From: Bradyrhizobium stylosanthis
GTDB lineage: Bacteria; Pseudomonadota; Alphaproteobacteria; Rhizobiales; Xanthobacteraceae
Assembly (NCBI RefSeq): GCF_001641335.1
Contig: NZ_LVEM01000001.1
Location: forward strand, 1,152,580 to 1,216,579
Length of the DNA stretch: 64,000 nucleotides
Reading direction: 5' to 3'
Shown here: piece by piece, positions 12,410 through 23,149 of the stretch
How positions within the stretch are numbered: position 1 is the stretch's first letter
How the letters are laid out: the number at the start of each line of letters is the position of its first letter
Program-made: the position numbers and the translations under genes
The notes under the pieces: model-generated
Seen by the model: the letters and a program-made list of their open reading frames with translations, nothing else
Database searches by the model: none
What the model was told of the DNA's origin: nothing

Positions 12410-12646
12410 ATGGGTTCACTCAGCATTTGGCACTGGATCTTGGTGATCGCAGTGGTCCTGCTGCTGTTCGGCCGCGGCAAGATTTCGGACCTGATGGGCG
12501 ACGTGGCGCAGGGCATCAAGGCGTTCAAGAAGGGCATGCAGGACGACGACAAGGTCGCCGACAAGCCCGCCGAGCCGTCCAAGTCCATCGAGCACAATGC
12601 CGCGCCGACCGCGGCACGGACCGACGTCGGCAGCAAGGCCGTCTGA
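12410..12646 (+). CDS. tatA: Twin-arginine translocase subunit TatA
   Basis: A 78-residue TatA. A short N-terminal membrane segment ([15 protein letters not shown]) is followed by the hinge Gly, an amphipathic helix ([19 protein letters not shown]) with the conserved FKKGM, and an unstructured polar tail. TatA oligomers form the pore that carries folded twin-arginine substrates across the inner membrane. The ATG at 12410 follows a GGAGGG ribosome-binding site, which decides against the in-frame ATG at 12362. tatB follows after 89 bases. Confidence 0.94.
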   Translation: MGSLSIWHWILVIAVVLLLFGRGKISDLMGDVAQGIKAFKKGMQDDDKVADKPAEPSKSIEHNAAPTAARTDVGSKAV

Positions 12647-12735
12647 GCCGAAAGAAGCACGCGAGACGCGGGGTGCGACCCGATCCTGCGCACAAGGGAT
12701 TGGGCCGGCTCCGGCTGGCGTGAACGGAAGACCTC

Positions 12736-13305
12736 ATGTTCGACATCGGGTGGAGTGAACTGGTCCTGATCGGGGTCGTGGCCCTGATCGCCATCGGCCC
12801 GAAAGAGCTGCCGGGCGTGCTGCGCATGGTCGGACAGTGGATGGGCAAGGCCCGCAAGATGGCCGCCGAATTCCAGGGCCAGTTCCAGGAAGCGATGCGC
12901 GAGGCCGAAATGGCCGACCTCAAGAAGAGCTTCGACGAGGTCAAGGAAGCCGCCACGGGCTTCAATCCGCTGAGCTCGCTGCAGAAGGACGTCAGCGACG
13001 CGCTCCGCGTCGATGCGCTGGACAAACCGGCCGAGACGCCGGCGATTTCAAGTGAAACGCCGGCGACTTCAAGCGAAGCGCAGGCGACTTCGAGTGAAGC
13101 GCAGGCGACTTCAAGTGAAGCGCCGGTCACTCCCACCACGCCTGAGCCGCCGACGCCCGCGACCTTCGTGGAAGCCGAGGCGCATCCGGCCGTGGACGAG
13201 CCGCTCGTCATCACCCGTGAGGTCGAGCAGGCCAAGGTTGCGCAAGACCCTGTCGCTCAGGACACCGCGCCATCCGAAGCGATCAAGGACGCCAAAGCGT
13301 CATGA
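12736..13305 (+). CDS. tatB: Sec-independent translocase subunit TatB
   Basis: A 189-residue TatB with the typical [26 protein letters not shown] start: a short membrane helix, then GPKELP and an amphipathic helix. TatB forms the substrate receptor with TatC. The C-terminal tail contains four near-identical seven-residue units of the form ATSSEAQ at about residues 103-129, encoded by a short tandem repeat near 13045-13125. The tail is disordered in this family, so length changes there should be tolerated. The TGA overlaps the tatC ATG by four bases. Confidence 0.94.
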   Translation: MFDIGWSELVLIGVVALIAIGPKELPGVLRMVGQWMGKARKMAAEFQGQFQEAMREAEMADLKKSFDEVKEAATGFNPLSSLQKDVSDALRVDALDKPAETPAISSETPATSSEAQATSSEAQATSSEAPVTPTTPEPPTPATFVEAEAHPAVDEPLVITREVEQAKVAQDPVAQDTAPSEAIKDAKAS

Positions 13306-14114
13306 CCGACGCCGATATCGAGGCCAGCAAAGCCCCGCTGATGGACCACCTGATCGAGCTGCGCTCGCGGCTGATCAAGGCGCTGCTCGGCTTTGGCATT
13401 GCCTTCATCTTCTGCTTCTTCTTCGCCAAGCAGATCTACAACGTGCTGGTCTGGCCGTTCGTGTGGGTCGCGGGACCAGAGAATTCCAAGTTCATCTACA
13501 CGGCGCTGCTGGAATATTTCATCACCCAGCTCAAGCTTGCGCTGTTCGGCGCGGGCTTCATCTCGTTCCCGATCGTTGCCACGCAGATCTACAAGTTCGT
13601 GGCGCCCGGGCTCTACAAGCACGAGAAGCAGGCCTTCCTGCCGTATCTGGTCGCAACCCCGTTCTTCTTCGTGCTTGGCGCGGCGCTGGTCTATTTCGTG
13701 GTGCTGCCGATGCTGGTGCGCTTCTCGCTCGGCATGCAGCAGGCCGGCAGCGACGAGACCGCGCAGATCCAGCTCCTGCCCAAGGTCGGCGAATATCTGT
13801 CGCTGATGATGTCGCTGATCTTCGCCTTCGGCATCGCCTTCCAGCTTCCGGTGATCCTGACGCTGCTCGGCCGCATCGGCATCGTCACCTCGAAGATGCT
13901 GCGTGAGAAGCGCCGCTATTTCATCGTGATCGCCTTCGTGATTGCGGCGGTGCTGACGCCGCCCGATGTGCTCAGCCAGTGCTCGCTCGCGATCCCGTTG
14001 CTGGCGCTCTACGAGGGCTCGATCATCGCGGTCGGGATGGTGGAGAAGAAGGCGGCGGCGTCAAAGGCTGCCACCGGCACCGACGTCACGACGCCGGCCA
14101 ATCCGGCGGAGTAG
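13302..14114 (+). CDS. tatC: Sec-independent translocase subunit TatC
   Basis: A 270-residue inner-membrane protein with six predicted membrane segments. The N-terminal motif [11 protein letters not shown] is the twin-arginine signal recognition region of TatC, and the Pro-rich cytoplasmic loop and [18 protein letters not shown] are typical. The ATG overlaps the end of tatB. After residue about 245 there is an Ala/Lys-rich cytoplasmic tail. A palindromic element separates this gene from serS. Confidence 0.96.
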   Translation: MTDADIEASKAPLMDHLIELRSRLIKALLGFGIAFIFCFFFAKQIYNVLVWPFVWVAGPENSKFIYTALLEYFITQLKLALFGAGFISFPIVATQIYKFVAPGLYKHEKQAFLPYLVATPFFFVLGAALVYFVVLPMLVRFSLGMQQAGSDETAQIQLLPKVGEYLSLMMSLIFAFGIAFQLPVILTLLGRIGIVTSKMLREKRRYFIVIAFVIAAVLTPPDVLSQCSLAIPLLALYEGSIIAVGMVEKKAAASKAATGTDVTTPANPAE

Positions 14115-14154
14115 GGTACTTTCGCTCTATCATGTCGCTGCTGAGCCCATGATT

Positions 14155-15583
<1,429 letters not shown>

Positions 15584-15584
15584 A

Positions 15585-15628
15585 GCGTTTTCGAGCGAAG
15601 TGGGTACCGGTTCGCGTCAAGAAAACGC
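15585..15628. repeat. Short inverted repeat at the serS stop codon
   Basis: GCGTTTTC and GAAAACGC are perfect 8-bp arms 28 bases apart, and the element begins inside the TAA stop context of serS. I recognise the sequence AAGCGTTTTCGAGCGAAGTG as a dispersed element of Bradyrhizobium and Rhodopseudomonas. This rests on memory, not on a search. Confidence 0.6.
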
Positions 15629-15733
15629 GTCGCAATAAGCGTCGCGTTGCTCATCTGAAACGCGAGAAACGTTTGGCGAAGATCGGGCGGCCGGGTATCC
15701 TGACGGCCACCCGTCAATGCGAACCTCGATTTC

Positions 15734-16096
15734 ATGCCCTTGCACCGCGACATCTTCTGGGTCGGCAGACAATGGGCGGTGACGGGTGCCGGCATCCAGG
15801 CCGTCGACCAGCGCCTGCGCGGCGTGCTCGACATCGAGATCGCGCGGCTCTGGGACGACCAGCTCGTGCAGAGCCGGCGGGCCAAGCCCGGCGTGAACGC
15901 CGCGGATTTCGACAAGGCGGTGACCGTCGCCCGCGAACGCTTTCCGCAGGAAGCGGCGCCCGATCCGATCGTTGCGCAGCTGGAAGCGCTCGGCGTGGTC
16001 GAAGCACCCGCCGAAAGCCCGGTCCCGCCGGCAATGCAGCTGCGTGCCGAGGGCCGGCTTGCGCGCTTCCTGCCGCAATGGCGCGTCCGCCGGTAG
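15734..16096 (+). CDS. Conserved hypothetical protein, 120 aa
   Basis: A 120-residue soluble protein of unrecognised family between serS and surE. The N-terminus MPLHRDIFWVGRQWAVTGAG is followed by a helix-rich region and a Pro-rich linker, and the C-terminus is basic (LARFLPQWRVRR). There is no signal peptide, membrane segment or cysteine pair. Codon use has the strong third-position GC of its neighbours, which supports it as a real gene. No function can be assigned. Confidence 0.65.
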   Translation: MPLHRDIFWVGRQWAVTGAGIQAVDQRLRGVLDIEIARLWDDQLVQSRRAKPGVNAADFDKAVTVARERFPQEAAPDPIVAQLEALGVVEAPAESPVPPAMQLRAEGRLARFLPQWRVRR

Positions 16097-16207
16097 CGCG
16101 ACGAGGCCCGGGAACCAGGGCGGCCCCGAAATTGGCCCGGTTTGCCTGATCGGCCGTTGCCGGATAAGACGGCTCGGACCCCGCTTTTCCAGGAATCGAC
16201 CAGCCGC

Positions 16208-16975
16208 ATGCGCATTCTTTGCACCAACGACGACGGTATTCACGCTCCCGGCCTCAAGGTCGTGGAGGAGATCGCGCGCGCCTTGTCCGACGACGTCTGG
16301 GTGGTGGCGCCCGAGCTCGACCAGTCCGGCGTGTCGCATTCGCTGTCGCTGAACGATCCGCTGCGCTTGCGCGAGGTCGGCCCGCGGCACTTCGCCGTGC
16401 GCGGCACCCCGACCGACTGCGTCATCATGGGTGCGCGCCACATCCTCGGCACCAAGCCGCCCGATATCGTGCTGTCCGGCGTCAACAAGGGCCGCAACGT
16501 CGCCGAGGACGTGGTCTATTCCGGCACCATCGCCGGCGCGCTGGAAGGCACCATCCTGGGGCTGCCGTCATTCGCGCTGTCGCAGGAGTTCAGCGTCGAG
16601 ACCCGCGAGCGGCCGCCGTGGGACACCGCGCGCAAGTTCGGCCCCGACATCCTGCGCAAGGTGATCAAGGCCGGCATCCCCAAGGACACCGTCATCAACG
16701 TCAACTTCCCGTCCTGCGCTCCGGAGGAGGTGCTCGGCATTCGCGTCACGCGCCAGGGCAAGCGCAATCTCGGCTTCCTCAGGATCGACGAGCGCAGGGA
16801 CGGCCGCAACAATCCCTATTTCTGGATCGGATTCGAGCGCGCGGCGATGATGGATACGCCCGCGGAGGGCACCGACCTCGCCGCGCTCCGCGAGCGCTAC
16901 GTCTCGGTGACGCCGCTCCGGCTCGACCGCACCAATGAAGCGTTTTCGGAAGAGTTGAGCGCGACGCTGAAATAG
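16208..16975 (+). CDS. surE: 5'/3'-nucleotidase SurE
   Basis: A 255-residue metal-dependent phosphatase acting on nucleoside monophosphates under stress. The N-terminal MRILCTNDDGIHAPG holds the Asn-Asp-Asp metal site. VAPELDQSGVSHSLS and the loop SGVNKGRNVAEDVVYSGTIAGA complete the active site. The ATG at 16208 gives exactly the canonical N-terminus. The usual partner pcm lies downstream, but here a response regulator on the opposite strand separates them. Confidence 0.95.
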   Translation: MRILCTNDDGIHAPGLKVVEEIARALSDDVWVVAPELDQSGVSHSLSLNDPLRLREVGPRHFAVRGTPTDCVIMGARHILGTKPPDIVLSGVNKGRNVAEDVVYSGTIAGALEGTILGLPSFALSQEFSVETRERPPWDTARKFGPDILRKVIKAGIPKDTVINVNFPSCAPEEVLGIRVTRQGKRNLGFLRIDERRDGRNNPYFWIGFERAAMMDTPAEGTDLAALRERYVSVTPLRLDRTNEAFSEELSATLK

Positions 16976-16998
16976 CGATGCCGGGCTACGGAAGTCTC

Positions 16999-17370
16999 CT
17001 AGCCGCCGCGTAGCGCGGCTTCGATGGTCTTGCCGAGCGCATCGAGTTGGAACGGCTTCTGCAGTGCCGGCCGGTCGCGATACTGCTCGGGCAGGCCCGA
17101 GGAGCCGTAGCCGGTGGCGAAGATGAAGGGGCAGCCCTTCGCCTTGATGACGTCGGCGACCGGCGAGATGACCTTGCCGTTGACGTTGACGTCGAGGATG
17201 GCGATGTCGAACTCGGTCGCCTGGGCAAGCCGCATGGCCTCGGTGATATCACCGGCTTCGGCTGCGACCTTGTAGCCGAGCTCCTCGAGCATGTCCGCGA
17301 CCATCATCCTGATCATCACCTCGTCTTCGACGAGGAATACAGAGCGGCCGGGAAGCCCTGTCGCGGTCAT
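16999..17370 (-). CDS. Single-domain response regulator
   Basis: A 123-residue CheY-like receiver with no output domain. The acidic pocket is in VFLVEDE. The phosphoacceptor Asp is in FDIAILDVNVNG, followed by the conserved Thr in FIFATGYG and Lys in ALQKPF. Receivers of this type, with ATGYG and a PALQKPF end, are often partners of HWE-type or hybrid kinases in Rhizobiales. No kinase is adjacent, and the hybrid kinase at 737-3067 is a possible but unproven partner. The gene lies between surE and pcm on the opposite strand. Confidence 0.88.
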   Translation of the reverse strand: MTATGLPGRSVFLVEDEVMIRMMVADMLEELGYKVAAEAGDITEAMRLAQATEFDIAILDVNVNGKVISPVADVIKAKGCPFIFATGYGSSGLPEQYRDRPALQKPFQLDALGKTIEAALRGG

Positions 17371-17611
17371 TGTCGGTGAGTCCTTGCCCTATTTGCAGAA
17401 AACGTTCGCAGATAACACGAATCGACGCAATGCGCGTTTCGACGAACGGACGGCCGAAAATGGCCTTTGCAGCCTGTCCGCTGCAAGCCAATTTATGGTC
17501 AAATAACGCTGCAAAAGGCTATCATGGGTTCCTGAGCAGGAACAAGATTCGGGACCGCCGCTTGAGCTTTGCAGGCGAGGCTCCGTACCTGACGAGACGA
17601 TACTGGCCGCA

Positions 17612-18262
17612 ATGACCCCCACGCAGCATCCGCCGGAAAAGATGATGTTTCAGCTCACGCTGAGGCGTCGAGGCATCAGCGATCAGGCGGTGCTGCGGAC
17701 CATGGAGGAGGTGCCGCGCGACGAGTTCGTCGACGAGGCCGATCGCGAGGGGGCCTATCGCGACAGCGCGCTGCCGATCGCTTGCGGGCAGACCATCAGC
17801 CAGCCCTTCGTCGTCGCCTACATGACCGAGCAGCTCCAGCTCCGGAAGCAGCACCGCGTGCTCGAGATCGGCGCCGGCTCCGGCTACCAGGCCGCGGTCC
17901 TGTCGCGGCTCGCAGGCCAGGTGCTGACGGTCGAGCGGTATCGCAAGCTGGCAGACACGGCGCGCGCCAGGCTTGAAAAGCTGGGCTGTCACAATGTCGA
18001 GGTGATGCTCGGCGACGGTCTCAACCTGCCGCCCAATATCGGTCCGTTCGACCGCATCATCGTCACCGCCGCGGTCGAGCAGCTTCCGGAGAACCTGATC
18101 GAGCGGCTCGAGGTCGGCGGCATCCTGATCGCGCCGGTGGGACCGCATCAGGGCGTGCAGACGCTGATCCGCCTGACCCGGACCGAAGCCGGGATCGAGC
18201 GTAGGGAACTCGTGGAGGTCCGCTTCGTTCCCGCACTGCCCGGCGTGGCGCGGGAGCTGTAG
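17612..18262 (+). CDS. pcm: Protein-L-isoaspartate O-methyltransferase
   Basis: A 216-residue SAM-dependent enzyme that methylates isoaspartyl residues and starts repair of aged proteins. The SAM-binding motif I is [13 protein letters not shown]. The substrate-binding segment [19 protein letters not shown] and the post-motif [15 protein letters not shown] are diagnostic. The ATG at 17612 gives the usual length. Pairing with surE is widespread in proteobacteria and fits a shared stationary-phase role. Confidence 0.95.
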   Translation: MTPTQHPPEKMMFQLTLRRRGISDQAVLRTMEEVPRDEFVDEADREGAYRDSALPIACGQTISQPFVVAYMTEQLQLRKQHRVLEIGAGSGYQAAVLSRLAGQVLTVERYRKLADTARARLEKLGCHNVEVMLGDGLNLPPNIGPFDRIIVTAAVEQLPENLIERLEVGGILIAPVGPHQGVQTLIRLTRTEAGIERRELVEVRFVPALPGVAREL

Positions 18263-18371
18263 AATTCCGGATCGGCTGTGCTGCCAACATCTTATTGGGA
18301 GGGTTAAGCCGTTATTTACTCGGCGCGTGTTTACTTAAAACACCAGTTCAGTTGCGTACGAGTGAGTAACC

Positions 18372-19763
18372 ATGTCTGTCGTCGCCGAGTTGCTTTACTC
18401 GCGCCGCGTGCCGCAGGTCGCGGTACTGGCGCTGATCTCCTTCAGTTTCGCAGGGTGCAGCGCCGACATGTCGTCGCGGCTGTCCCAATCGAACTTCTCC
18501 AACCCCTTCGCGTCCGACCAGACCGGTTCGGTGCAGCAGGCGCCGCCGCAGCAGCAGCGTGAGCTGCCGCAATATTCGCGGCCGCAGACGCAGCCCGGTT
18601 ACTACCAGTCGCAGCCCTTGCCGCCGCCGGCGGTGTCTGCGCCGCAAACCCTTCCGGTTGCGGGAGGCGGTGGCGTGTCCGGTGGCGGGCGCGGCGTCAG
18701 CTCCTATGCGCCCCCGACGCAGCCGCACCTCGAGACCACGGCCACCGTGCCGCCGCGCTCCGTCGCGGCCGCCCAGCCGGCCGGTGGAACCAAGATCATC
18801 GTCGGCACCAGCGACACGCTCGACGTGCTCGCCAAGCGCTATCACGTCACCCCACAGGCGATCCTCGCTGCCAATGGCTACAAGGGCCCTCGCGCGCTCT
18901 CGCCCGGCCAGCAACTGATCATCCCGCATCCGGCCACGGCCGCTGCACCAGCGCCCGCGATGGCTCCGGTCGCGGCAGCTGCCCCTGTGAAGCCGGTGGC
19001 GGCCATTGCCGCACCGTCCAGCACCCACTTCGTCAACCGTGGCGATACGCTCGCCAGCATCGCCCGCAAGAACCATATCTCGGCCGCCGAGCTCGCCCGC
19101 GCCAATGGCATCGAGCCGTCGGCCAAGCTCAAGCTCGGCACCAAGCTGACCGTGCCTGGCGCCAAGACCGCTGTCCTCGCGGCGCCGGTTGCGGCGGCTC
19201 CGGTCGGTGCTGCCCCGGTTGCCGGTACACTCCAGCCGGTTGCGGCCGCTCCTGCGCCCGCCACCAAGATGGCCGCTGTCGCCGCGCCGGTACAGAGCGC
19301 GCGCCTCGCCCAGGCCACGGCCAATGTCGAAGAGAAGCCCGCTGCTGAAGCTCCGGCGAAGGCTGCGGAAACCACCAGTGCGCTCCCGACCTTCCGCTGG
19401 CCGGTGCGCGGCAAGGTGGTCACCAGCTACGGCGCCAAGACCAACGGCAAGTCCAACGACGGCATCAATCTCGCGGTGCCCGAGGGGACGCCGGTCAAGG
19501 CGGCTGAAGACGGCGTCGTTGCCTATTCCGGCAACGAGCTGAAAGGATACGGCAATCTGGTCCTGGTTCGGCACTCCAACGGCTACGTCACCGCATATGC
19601 CCATGCGAGTGAGCTGTTGGTGAAGCGCGGCGATACCATCAAGCGCGGTCAGGTCATTGCCAAGTCGGGTCAATCCGGGGAGGTGGCGTCGCCGCAGCTC
19701 CACTTCGAGATCCGCAAGGGATCGAGCCCGGTTGACCCGCTTCAATTCCTGAACGGGGCGTGA
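18372..19763 (+). CDS. NlpD-type LysM/M23 lipoprotein with a degenerate metal site
   Basis: A 463-residue envelope protein. The hydrophobic segment ends in FAGC (Cys29), a plausible lipobox. A Gln/Pro-rich linker follows, then LysM domains at about residues 141-186 and 218-262, an Ala/Pro linker, and an M23 fold at about 341-460. In catalytic M23 enzymes the first zinc motif is HxGxD. Here it reads NDGIN (N362, N366), and the later HxH is QLH (Q442, H444). E. coli NlpD also lacks these ligands and activates amidases instead of cutting peptidoglycan, so the same role is likely here. Position after surE and pcm matches the surE-pcm-nlpD order of other proteobacteria. Confidence 0.88.
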   Translation: MSVVAELLYSRRVPQVAVLALISFSFAGCSADMSSRLSQSNFSNPFASDQTGSVQQAPPQQQRELPQYSRPQTQPGYYQSQPLPPPAVSAPQTLPVAGGGGVSGGGRGVSSYAPPTQPHLETTATVPPRSVAAAQPAGGTKIIVGTSDTLDVLAKRYHVTPQAILAANGYKGPRALSPGQQLIIPHPATAAAPAPAMAPVAAAAPVKPVAAIAAPSSTHFVNRGDTLASIARKNHISAAELARANGIEPSAKLKLGTKLTVPGAKTAVLAAPVAAAPVGAAPVAGTLQPVAAAPAPATKMAAVAAPVQSARLAQATANVEEKPAAEAPAKAAETTSALPTFRWPVRGKVVTSYGAKTNGKSNDGINLAVPEGTPVKAAEDGVVAYSGNELKGYGNLVLVRHSNGYVTAYAHASELLVKRGDTIKRGQVIAKSGQSGEVASPQLHFEIRKGSSPVDPLQFLNGA

Positions 19764-19788
19764 GGTCTAAATAGCCTCCGCACGAAAA

Positions 19789-19895
19789 CTGTCATCGCCC
19801 GGCCTGACCGGGCGATCCAGTATTCCAGAGACATTCGTTATTTGAGCCGATAAGCCGCGGCGTACCGGATTCCCCGCCTGCGCGGGGAATGACAG
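19789..19895. repeat. Palindromic intergenic element after the NlpD-type gene
   Basis: CTGTCAT and ATGACAG form inverted ends. Each end carries its own hairpin: CGCCCGG..CCGGGCG on the left and TCCCCGC..GCGGGGA on the right. It fills most of the gap between two convergent genes and may act as a bidirectional transcription stop. It resembles dispersed Bradyrhizobium palindromes as I remember them. Confidence 0.65.
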
Positions 19896-19924
19896 TGGTG
19901 TGCTGGGCGATAGCTTTCGACTAA

Positions 19925-20929
19925 TTACTTCGCCGTCAGCTTCACGCCGAGCCGTCCCGCCAGCTCCTGCACGAACTGCCAGGCGACGCGGCCCGAGCGG
20001 GAGCCGCGCGTGGTCGACCATTCCAGCGCCTCGCGTTCCAGCGCCTCGTCATCGACCTTGATGCCGAAATGGCTGCAATAGCCGCGCACCATGGCGAGAT
20101 ATTCGTCCTGGCTGCAACGGTGGAAGCCGAGCCAGAGGCCGAAACGATCCGACAGCGAGACCTTCTCCTCGACCGCTTCGCCGGGATTGATCGCGGTCGA
20201 GCGCTCGTTCTCGATCATGTCGCGCGCCAGGAGATGGCGGCGGTTCGAGGTGGCGTAGAGGATGACATTCTCGGGCCGGCCTTCGATGCCGCCTTCGAGC
20301 ACGGCCTTGAGCGACTTGTAGGACGCGTCATTGCCGTCGAAGGAGAGGTCGTCGATGAAGACGATGAAGCGGAAATCGGCGTCGCGCAGCTTCTCCATCA
20401 GCATCGGCAGCGTCTCGATGTCCTCGCGGTGGATCTCGATCAGCTTCAGCCGGTCGGCCGCCTTGCGGTCGGCATTGATGCTGGCATGCGCTGCTTTGAC
20501 GAGGGACGACTTGCCCATGCCGCGCGCACCCCAGAGCAGGGCGTTGTTGGCGGGCAGGCCGCCCGCGAAGCGCTCGGTGTTCTCCATCAGGATGTCGCGC
20601 ATCCGGTCGACGCCCTTGAGCAGGAACAGCTCGACGCGGCTGACCCGCGGCACGGCCGAGAGGCGGCCGTCGGGGTGCCAGACATAGGCGTCGGCCCGCG
20701 CGAACGTTTCGCGCTCGACGGCGGGCTTGCCCTGGGCGGCGAGGTGCGCCGCAATGCTCTCCAGCGCGCGGACGAGGCGCTCCTGGGAGAGGTCCGGGGA
20801 TGGCTTGGAATCTGCCTTGGAGGCGACCCTTCGGGCCGCCGTGGGGCGTTTTGCCGCGACGGCGGCGGGCTTCCTGGCAGGGGTACGGGGGCCTTTGCCG
20901 GCCGGGCTTTTGCTAAGGTTTTTGGGCAT
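19925..20929 (-). CDS. DUF815-family AAA ATPase
   Basis: A 334-residue P-loop ATPase. The first 45 residues are Lys/Ala/Pro-rich and probably disordered. The Walker A motif is WGARGMGKSS, the Walker B region is FIVFIDDLSF, and the sensor region is ILYATSNRRHLL. The C-terminal lid holds RGSRSGRVAWQF. DUF815 ATPases are widespread in proteobacteria and their substrate is poorly known. I chose the ATG at 20929 (MPKNLSKSP) over one 31 codons upstream, because the upstream part has no recognisable protein character and would reach towards the yajC promoter. Confidence 0.87.
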   Translation of the reverse strand: MPKNLSKSPAGKGPRTPARKPAAVAAKRPTAARRVASKADSKPSPDLSQERLVRALESIAAHLAAQGKPAVERETFARADAYVWHPDGRLSAVPRVSRVELFLLKGVDRMRDILMENTERFAGGLPANNALLWGARGMGKSSLVKAAHASINADRKAADRLKLIEIHREDIETLPMLMEKLRDADFRFIVFIDDLSFDGNDASYKSLKAVLEGGIEGRPENVILYATSNRRHLLARDMIENERSTAINPGEAVEEKVSLSDRFGLWLGFHRCSQDEYLAMVRGYCSHFGIKVDDEALEREALEWSTTRGSRSGRVAWQFVQELAGRLGVKLTAK

Positions 20930-21109
20930 GTCCGAAGTTCCTGAGAATGCAGCCTTATCGGGCCTGACGGCGCGCCGCAAGGTGGCCAAATCGACGGTCT
21001 GGCAGCGTTGCAATTGGGGCAATGGCCGCTATAGTCCGCGCGAATTTGACCGAACCGGTCGCCTTGAGGGCCTGACCGGCTTTCCCCCGTTCTCACGAGG
21101 ATCGTCCGA

Positions 21110-21487
21110 ATGTTGATTACCCCTGCGTATGCCCAGGCTGCGGGCGCCGGTGACACCAACAGCATGTTGATGTCGCTGCTGCCGTTCGCCCTGATCTTCG
21201 TGATCATGTACTTCCTGATTCTGCGTCCGCAGCAGAAGAAGGTCCGCGACCACGCCGACCTCGTGAAGAACATCCGCCGCGGCGACACCGTCGTGACCTC
21301 GGGCGGCCTCGTCGGCAAGGTCACCAAGGTCGTCGACGACGACCAGATCGAGTTCGAGATTTCCGACGGCGTGCGCGTGCGCCAGATGCGCCAGATGATT
21401 TCGGGCGTGCGCGCCAAGGGCGAGCCGGCGAAGGAATCCAAGGATAGCGCGAAGGAATCCGCCAAGGACGACGCCGCGTCGAAGTGA
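21110..21487 (+). CDS. yajC: Preprotein translocase subunit YajC
   Basis: A 125-residue small inner-membrane protein. One membrane segment (LLPFALIFVIMYFLILRPQQKK) ends in the diagnostic RPQQKK. A cytoplasmic domain with GDTVVTSGGLVGKV follows, then a Lys/Ser/Ala-rich tail. YajC associates with SecDF and here starts the yajC-secD-secF operon. It is divergent from the AAA ATPase, with about 180 bases between the start codons. Confidence 0.95.
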   Translation: MLITPAYAQAAGAGDTNSMLMSLLPFALIFVIMYFLILRPQQKKVRDHADLVKNIRRGDTVVTSGGLVGKVTKVVDDDQIEFEISDGVRVRQMRQMISGVRAKGEPAKESKDSAKESAKDDAASK

Positions 21488-21534
21488 GCGCTTCCGCGGC
21501 TTCCTCAAGTCTCCTGATCTGACAGGTCCAATCG

Positions 21535-23139
21535 ATGTTGTATTTCACGCGGTGGAGGGCGCTCGGGATCATCCTGACGGCGCTGATCGTGTGCCTCTTC
21601 GCGGTTCCGAACTTCTTCCCCGAGGCGACGGTCAAGACCTGGCCCGCCTGGGCGCAGCGCCGGATCGTGCTCGGCCTCGACCTTCAGGGCGGCTCCTATC
21701 TGCTGCTCGAGGTCGATTCGAACTACGTGAAGAAGGAGCGGCTGGACCAGGTCCGCGACGACGTTCGCCGGACGCTGCGCGATGCCAAGATCGGATTCAC
21801 GGGCGGCGTGACCGTGCGCAACGACGCGGCCGAGGTTCGCATCACCAAGGACACCGACGTGCAGCCGGCGCTCGCCAAGCTGCGCGAGCTCGCCCAGCCG
21901 CTGGGCGGCCTGATGGGATCGAGCGGACAGCGCGACCTCGAAGTGGCTGACGCCGGCGGCGGTGTGATCCGCCTGACCATCCCGCAGGCCGCGATGCTCG
22001 ACCGCATGCGCAAGACCATCGAGCAATCGATCCAGATCGTCGAGCGCCGCGTCAACGAGCTCGGCACCGTCGAGCCCGTCATCCAGCGCCAGGGCAACGA
22101 CCGCATCCTGGTGCAGGTCCCCGGCCTCCAGGACCCGACCCGCCTGAAGGAGCTGCTGGGCAAGACCGCGAAGATGGAATTCCGCATGGTCGACACGTCC
22201 GTGCCGCCGGATCAGGCGCAGCAGGGCAGGTTGCCGCCGGAATCCGAGCTGTTGATGAGCGCATCGCCGCCTCCGACGCCCTATGTGGTCAAGAAGCAGG
22301 TGCTGGTGGCCGGCGGCGATTTGACCGACGCGCAGGCGAGCTTCGACCAGCGCACGGGTGAGCCGGTCGTCAGCTTCAAGTTCAACACCTCGGGCGCGCG
22401 CAAGTTCTCGCAGGCCACACAGGAAAACGTGGGTCTGCCCTTCGCAATCGTGCTCGACAACAAGGTGATCTCGGCACCCGTCATCCGCGAGCCCATCACG
22501 GGCGGTCAGGGCCAGATCTCCGGCAATTTCACGGTGCAATCGGCCAACGACCTTGCCATCCTCTTGCGCGCCGGCGCGCTGCCGGCGCCGCTCACGGTGG
22601 TCGAGGAACGCACCGTCGGTCCGGGCCTCGGCCAGGACTCGATCGAGAAGGGCGAGCTTGCGGCCTATGTCGGCTCGATCCTGGTCATCGTGTTCATGCT
22701 GCTGACCTACCGCCTGTTCGGCGTGTTCGCGAACATCGCGGTGACCATCAACGTCGCCATGATCTTCGGCCTGCTGTCGCTGCTAAGCGCCACGCTGACG
22801 CTGCCAGGTATCGCCGGCATCGTGCTCACCGTCGGCATCGCGGTCGACTCCAACGTGCTGATCTACGAGCGCATCCGCGAGGAGCTGCGCGGCGGCCGCA
22901 ACGCGATCTCGGCGATCGACGCCGGGTTCAAGCGGGCGCTCGCCACCATCCTCGATTCCAACATCACCACCTTCATTGCCGCCGCGGTGCTGTTCTACAT
23001 CGGCACCGGCCCGGTGCGCGGCTTCGCCGTGACGCTCGGTATCGGCATCATCACCACGGTGTTCACCGCCTTCACTCTGACGCGGCTGATCGTCGCCGGG
23101 TGGGTGCGGTGGAAGCGGCCGCAGAGCGTGCCGATCTAG
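21535..23139 (+). CDS. secD: Protein translocase subunit SecD
   Basis: A 534-residue inner-membrane protein that uses the proton-motive force to help complete Sec-dependent export. The first membrane segment is near residues 8-25, followed by LDLQGGSYLLLEVD, a large periplasmic domain, and five C-terminal membrane segments. The RND-type motif GIAVDSNVLIYERIREE carries the functional Asp. The length is normal for alphaproteobacteria. secF starts 10 bases after the stop. Confidence 0.96.
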   Translation: MLYFTRWRALGIILTALIVCLFAVPNFFPEATVKTWPAWAQRRIVLGLDLQGGSYLLLEVDSNYVKKERLDQVRDDVRRTLRDAKIGFTGGVTVRNDAAEVRITKDTDVQPALAKLRELAQPLGGLMGSSGQRDLEVADAGGGVIRLTIPQAAMLDRMRKTIEQSIQIVERRVNELGTVEPVIQRQGNDRILVQVPGLQDPTRLKELLGKTAKMEFRMVDTSVPPDQAQQGRLPPESELLMSASPPPTPYVVKKQVLVAGGDLTDAQASFDQRTGEPVVSFKFNTSGARKFSQATQENVGLPFAIVLDNKVISAPVIREPITGGQGQISGNFTVQSANDLAILLRAGALPAPLTVVEERTVGPGLGQDSIEKGELAAYVGSILVIVFMLLTYRLFGVFANIAVTINVAMIFGLLSLLSATLTLPGIAGIVLTVGIAVDSNVLIYERIREELRGGRNAISAIDAGFKRALATILDSNITTFIAAAVLFYIGTGPVRGFAVTLGIGIITTVFTAFTLTRLIVAGWVRWKRPQSVPI

Positions 23140-23149
23140 GAGCCTGATC

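Noticed and set aside
13045..13125. Short direct repeats that might suggest a CRISPR-like array
   Set aside because: The units are 21 bases, contiguous without spacers and in frame inside tatB, so they are a coding tandem repeat.
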